Assembly (NCBI GenBank): GCA_004357505.1
Contig: SMWC01000038.1
Coordinates: forward strand, 1 to 7,195
Reading direction: 5' to 3'
Length of the DNA stretch: 7,195 bases
From: Gammaproteobacteria bacterium
GTDB taxonomy: Bacteria; Pseudomonadota; Gammaproteobacteria; Steroidobacterales; Rariloculaceae
Each line of letters opens with the position of its first letter. The first letter of the stretch is position 1. Positions 5,358 through 7,195 of this stretch are shown one piece after another. The translations under genes and the position numbers were made by a program. Below the pieces are notes generated by a model. It was not told where the DNA came from. It saw nothing but the letters and a program-made list of their open reading frames with translations, and searched no databases.

Positions 5358-5725
5358 CTCTTCTTATCTCCTTTGTCGTGAACGAAGTAATTGGCGAGTT
5401 CTTCGATTCCGATGTCGAGAATTCGCATCGCGCGGAAAAGCCTTGGCAACTCGTCTCGAACGAACTCGGTTCTCAACTCCTCGAGAATCGTACCGGTCGC
5501 GTTCGTACTCACGAAGTACCCCCGGCCCCGCTGATTCTCGATGATTTCTCTATCCATTAGCGCCTGATAACTTCTTGTGACGGTGTTCGGATTCACTCCA
5601 AGATCAATCGCCAACTCACGGATCGAAGGTATCCTCTCTCCAGCTTGCCACTCCCCCTGGAGAATTCGTTCTCGAATCTGGTCCGCGATTTGCTGATAGA
5701 TTCCCTTGGTTTCACTAAACTCCAT
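5354..5725 (-). CDS. GntR-family repressor, YtrA subfamily
   Basis: The protein has 123 residues, the usual length of the YtrA group. It begins GIYQQIADQIRERILQGEW (8-26), followed by the winged helix with RIPSIRELAIDLGVNPNTVT (31-50), RSYQALMDREII (51-62) and the wing GRGYFV (67-72). Only a short helical tail (about 80-123) follows, for dimerisation; there is no large ligand domain. YtrA-type proteins usually repress their own ABC transporter operon in Gram-positive bacteria, responding to cell-wall or membrane stress by a poorly understood signal. Here the gene lies between the permease (11-base overlap) and the GIN gene (ATGA overlap), so it is made with the transporter and probably represses it from a promoter right of the window (inference). 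Confidence 0.92.
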   Translation of the reverse strand: MEFSETKGIYQQIADQIRERILQGEWQAGERIPSIRELAIDLGVNPNTVTRSYQALMDREIIENQRGRGYFVSTNATGTILEELRTEFVRDELPRLFRAMRILDIGIEELANYFVHDKGDKKR

Positions 5726-6497
5726 CGCTAACCTGAGTCTCCGTGACCCGTAGCCAAGCTATCAACCAGCACATCACCGGCAACCCGGCGAAATAAAGCG
5801 TCGTCAAAACCATCCTGGCACCATCGACGGCTCCCTGATAGAGCGAGTAAAGGTTGTCTATAGTCATTCTGTCTAGACTCATGTCGAAACCGTCGAAATA
5901 CGGGGCGAGCATAATCCGAAGAATGATCAAAGCGAGCATCGCCAGACCAATGCACGCGATGACGATAGCGAGTGTGGTCTTGATGAAATGACTCTTACGG
6001 AACCACGCTGCACCGAGAAAATAGACGGACTGAATGACCACGAAGTGGCCGACCAGAGCCCATCCCATCGGATCGAAAGGGCGAAACAGCCGATTGTGCT
6101 GCCCGAAGAGCAGCGAGTTCGCCGCTTCGACCACAACCGATGTCAGGCTGGTGAAGACCAGTAGGTAGCCCATAAAAATAACGGTGGCAAACAGGAGCCG
6201 GGCAATCGTCTTCTCAACTGCTGAAGCGGGAAGCAGCAGGTATGCCTCATTCTTGGTCTTGTCGTGGAGTTCGTTAAAGGATCGGCTCGCAACGATCGGG
6301 CCCCAAATCAGAAGCATTATCGTGAACCAGGCCAGATAGAAACTCTCGTTGCCGCTTGCGGATCCCCGCGAGAGCAGCGTAATAATTAGTACGATTCCGG
6401 CTAATGTCGCAGAAACTACTAACAAGGAACGATAACCGGCGATCGCATCGTTGCGGAGCAGTAGCCCGAGGCGGCGGAAGGAGAAGATCTCGTTCAT
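5715..6497 (-). CDS. ABC-2-type transporter permease
   Basis: The protein has 260 residues with six predicted membrane helices at about 25-43, 53-72, 98-124, 144-165, 174-197 and 228-250. After helix 2 comes the cytoplasmic segment SFNELHDKTKNEAYLLLPAS (73-92) and EK (95-96), a pattern I recall from permeases paired with YtrA-type regulators (FxELHDKxK, then LLLPAS-x-x-EK). It would form the membrane channel for the ATPase encoded just upstream. The substrate cannot be read from the sequence. The ATG overlaps the ATPase stop as ATGA, indicating coupled translation and a matched dose of the two subunits. Confidence 0.85.
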   Translation of the reverse strand: MNEIFSFRRLGLLLRNDAIAGYRSLLVVSATLAGIVLIITLLSRGSASGNESFYLAWFTIMLLIWGPIVASRSFNELHDKTKNEAYLLLPASAVEKTIARLLFATVIFMGYLLVFTSLTSVVVEAANSLLFGQHNRLFRPFDPMGWALVGHFVVIQSVYFLGAAWFRKSHFIKTTLAIVIACIGLAMLALIILRIMLAPYFDGFDMSLDRMTIDNLYSLYQGAVDGARMVLTTLYFAGLPVMCWLIAWLRVTETQVSDGV

Positions 6498-7195
6498 GAC
6501 GCCACACTCTCCGCCCCGAACAGCGAGGAATAGGTCTCGGGACTTGCAATCACCGATTTGAACAACACCTCCAAGTCCACTCGCCCATCGGCAGCGTTTT
6601 TATCTTTCCAGACCGCACTGAATCCGCCGACAGTCGGTTCGCTATACAGCAGCCCCTCGGCGTTATCATCCGGCCGGGCAATACTATGGGACATCCGCAG
6701 CTGCGAGGTCACCTGCGCCAGCGTGTAATTGAATAACACTGCACCCTCGTGAAGTATCACGATGGGGTCGATCAGGGAATCCACGTCCCGCACTTGGTGG
6801 GTGGAGATGATGAATATCTGCCGGTCTGTCAGCGCTTCGGCTACGAGGCGACGAAACAGCCCCTTTGATGGGATGTCCAGGCCGTTGGTGGGCTCATCAA
6901 GCATCAGCAGGGAAGCGTTGCAGGCCAGCCCGAAGGACAGCAGGAATTTCTTCTTCTGCCCGTAGGAAAGCTTGGTGAGCTTGGACCCTCGGGGAAGGTC
7001 GAATGCTTGAAGGTAGCGCTCTAGACGATCGTAATCAAAGTCCGGATAAAGCGGTGCACGGGCCCTGACGTATTCCCGATCAGTAATGCCCGGGGCGTTC
7101 AACTCCTCCGGGAGGACGAAAAGCTTGGATAACAGGCCCGGCTCACGCTTGGCCGGGTCGTACTGCAGAGCTCTCAACGTGCCGCTGGTGGGAAA
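6494..7195 (-). CDS. ABC transporter ATP-binding protein (N-terminus beyond right edge)
   Basis: The frame is open to the last base and yields 233 residues. A TTG at 7177 is in frame, but translation clearly begins earlier: the first visible residues FPTSGTLRAL are the segment that normally follows the Walker A helix, so about 40-60 N-terminal residues including Walker A are missing. The remaining motifs are intact: FVLPEE (26-31) at the Q-loop position with no Gln, the signature LSYGQKKK (76-83), Walker B LLMLDEP (96-102), the D-loop GLD (105-107) and the H-loop His133 in STHQ (131-134). The C-terminal 70 residues are variable, as in other exporters of this class. It powers the permease of the next gene. 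I recall the FVxPEE variant from similar ATPases in YtrA/GIN operons. Confidence 0.92.
   Translation of the reverse strand, partial: FPTSGTLRALQYDPAKREPGLLSKLFVLPEELNAPGITDREYVRARAPLYPDFDYDRLERYLQAFDLPRGSKLTKLSYGQKKKFLLSFGLACNASLLMLDEPTNGLDIPSKGLFRRLVAEALTDRQIFIISTHQVRDVDSLIDPIVILHEGAVLFNYTLAQVTSQLRMSHSIARPDDNAEGLLYSEPTVGGFSAVWKDKNAADGRVDLEVLFKSVIASPETYSSLFGAESVAS

Overview
The window looks like chromosomal DNA of a Gram-negative bacterium, most likely a gammaproteobacterium or a related lineage. The main grounds are the module order of the glutaredoxin locus (CGFS glutaredoxin, then an A-type-like domain, then rhodanese), which I recall from Xanthomonadales-like genomes, the DUF4202 gene, and two signal-peptide DUF6152 proteins. 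Base composition is moderately GC-rich and looks even. I see no tRNA, rRNA, insertion sequence, CRISPR array or phage gene. The assignment is inference from protein families only.

Left block (1-2208), redox and Fe-S theme. A MarR-family regulator with a cysteine-rich C-terminal tail reads leftward from 534 and runs off the window edge. It has no stop codon inside the window. It is divergent from a rightward monothiol glutaredoxin (701-1315) whose C-terminal half is a cysteine-free A-type-like domain. A rhodanese module follows directly (1312-1616). The reading frame must change twice, near 1312 and near 1367, to recover one continuous glutaredoxin/A-type/rhodanese protein of about 305 residues, so this copy is split either by decay or by sequence error. 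The divergent promoter region (541-605) has overlapping -35 boxes, a 17-base spacer in each direction, and two related operator-like sites built from GATAGTTT and TTCGAAAC. A DUF4202 gene overlaps the end of the rhodanese module. The simplest model is a cysteine-tailed MarR protein that senses redox or Fe-S state and controls itself and the glutaredoxin unit.

Middle block (2209-4521), secreted uncharacterised proteins. Two rightward genes encode an exported protein with a conserved Cys pair (2408-3067) and a small DUF6152 protein (3087-3512). They meet, tail to tail with 7 bases between stop codons, a leftward gene (3520-4521) that carries both of these domains in one polypeptide, in the order DUF6152 then Cys-pair domain. 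The same domain pair is therefore present once split and once fused.

Right block (4620-7195), a leftward operon with every junction overlapping: ABC ATPase (partial, Walker A beyond the right edge), six-helix ABC-2-type permease, YtrA-type GntR repressor, and a membrane-anchored GIN-domain (DUF2807) protein with about 20-residue beta-helix repeats. The family context suggests an envelope-stress-type transporter operon with its own repressor. The promoter lies outside the window. The 98-base gap between the GIN gene and the fused DUF6152 gene holds no clear terminator, so that gene could be read from the same transcript.
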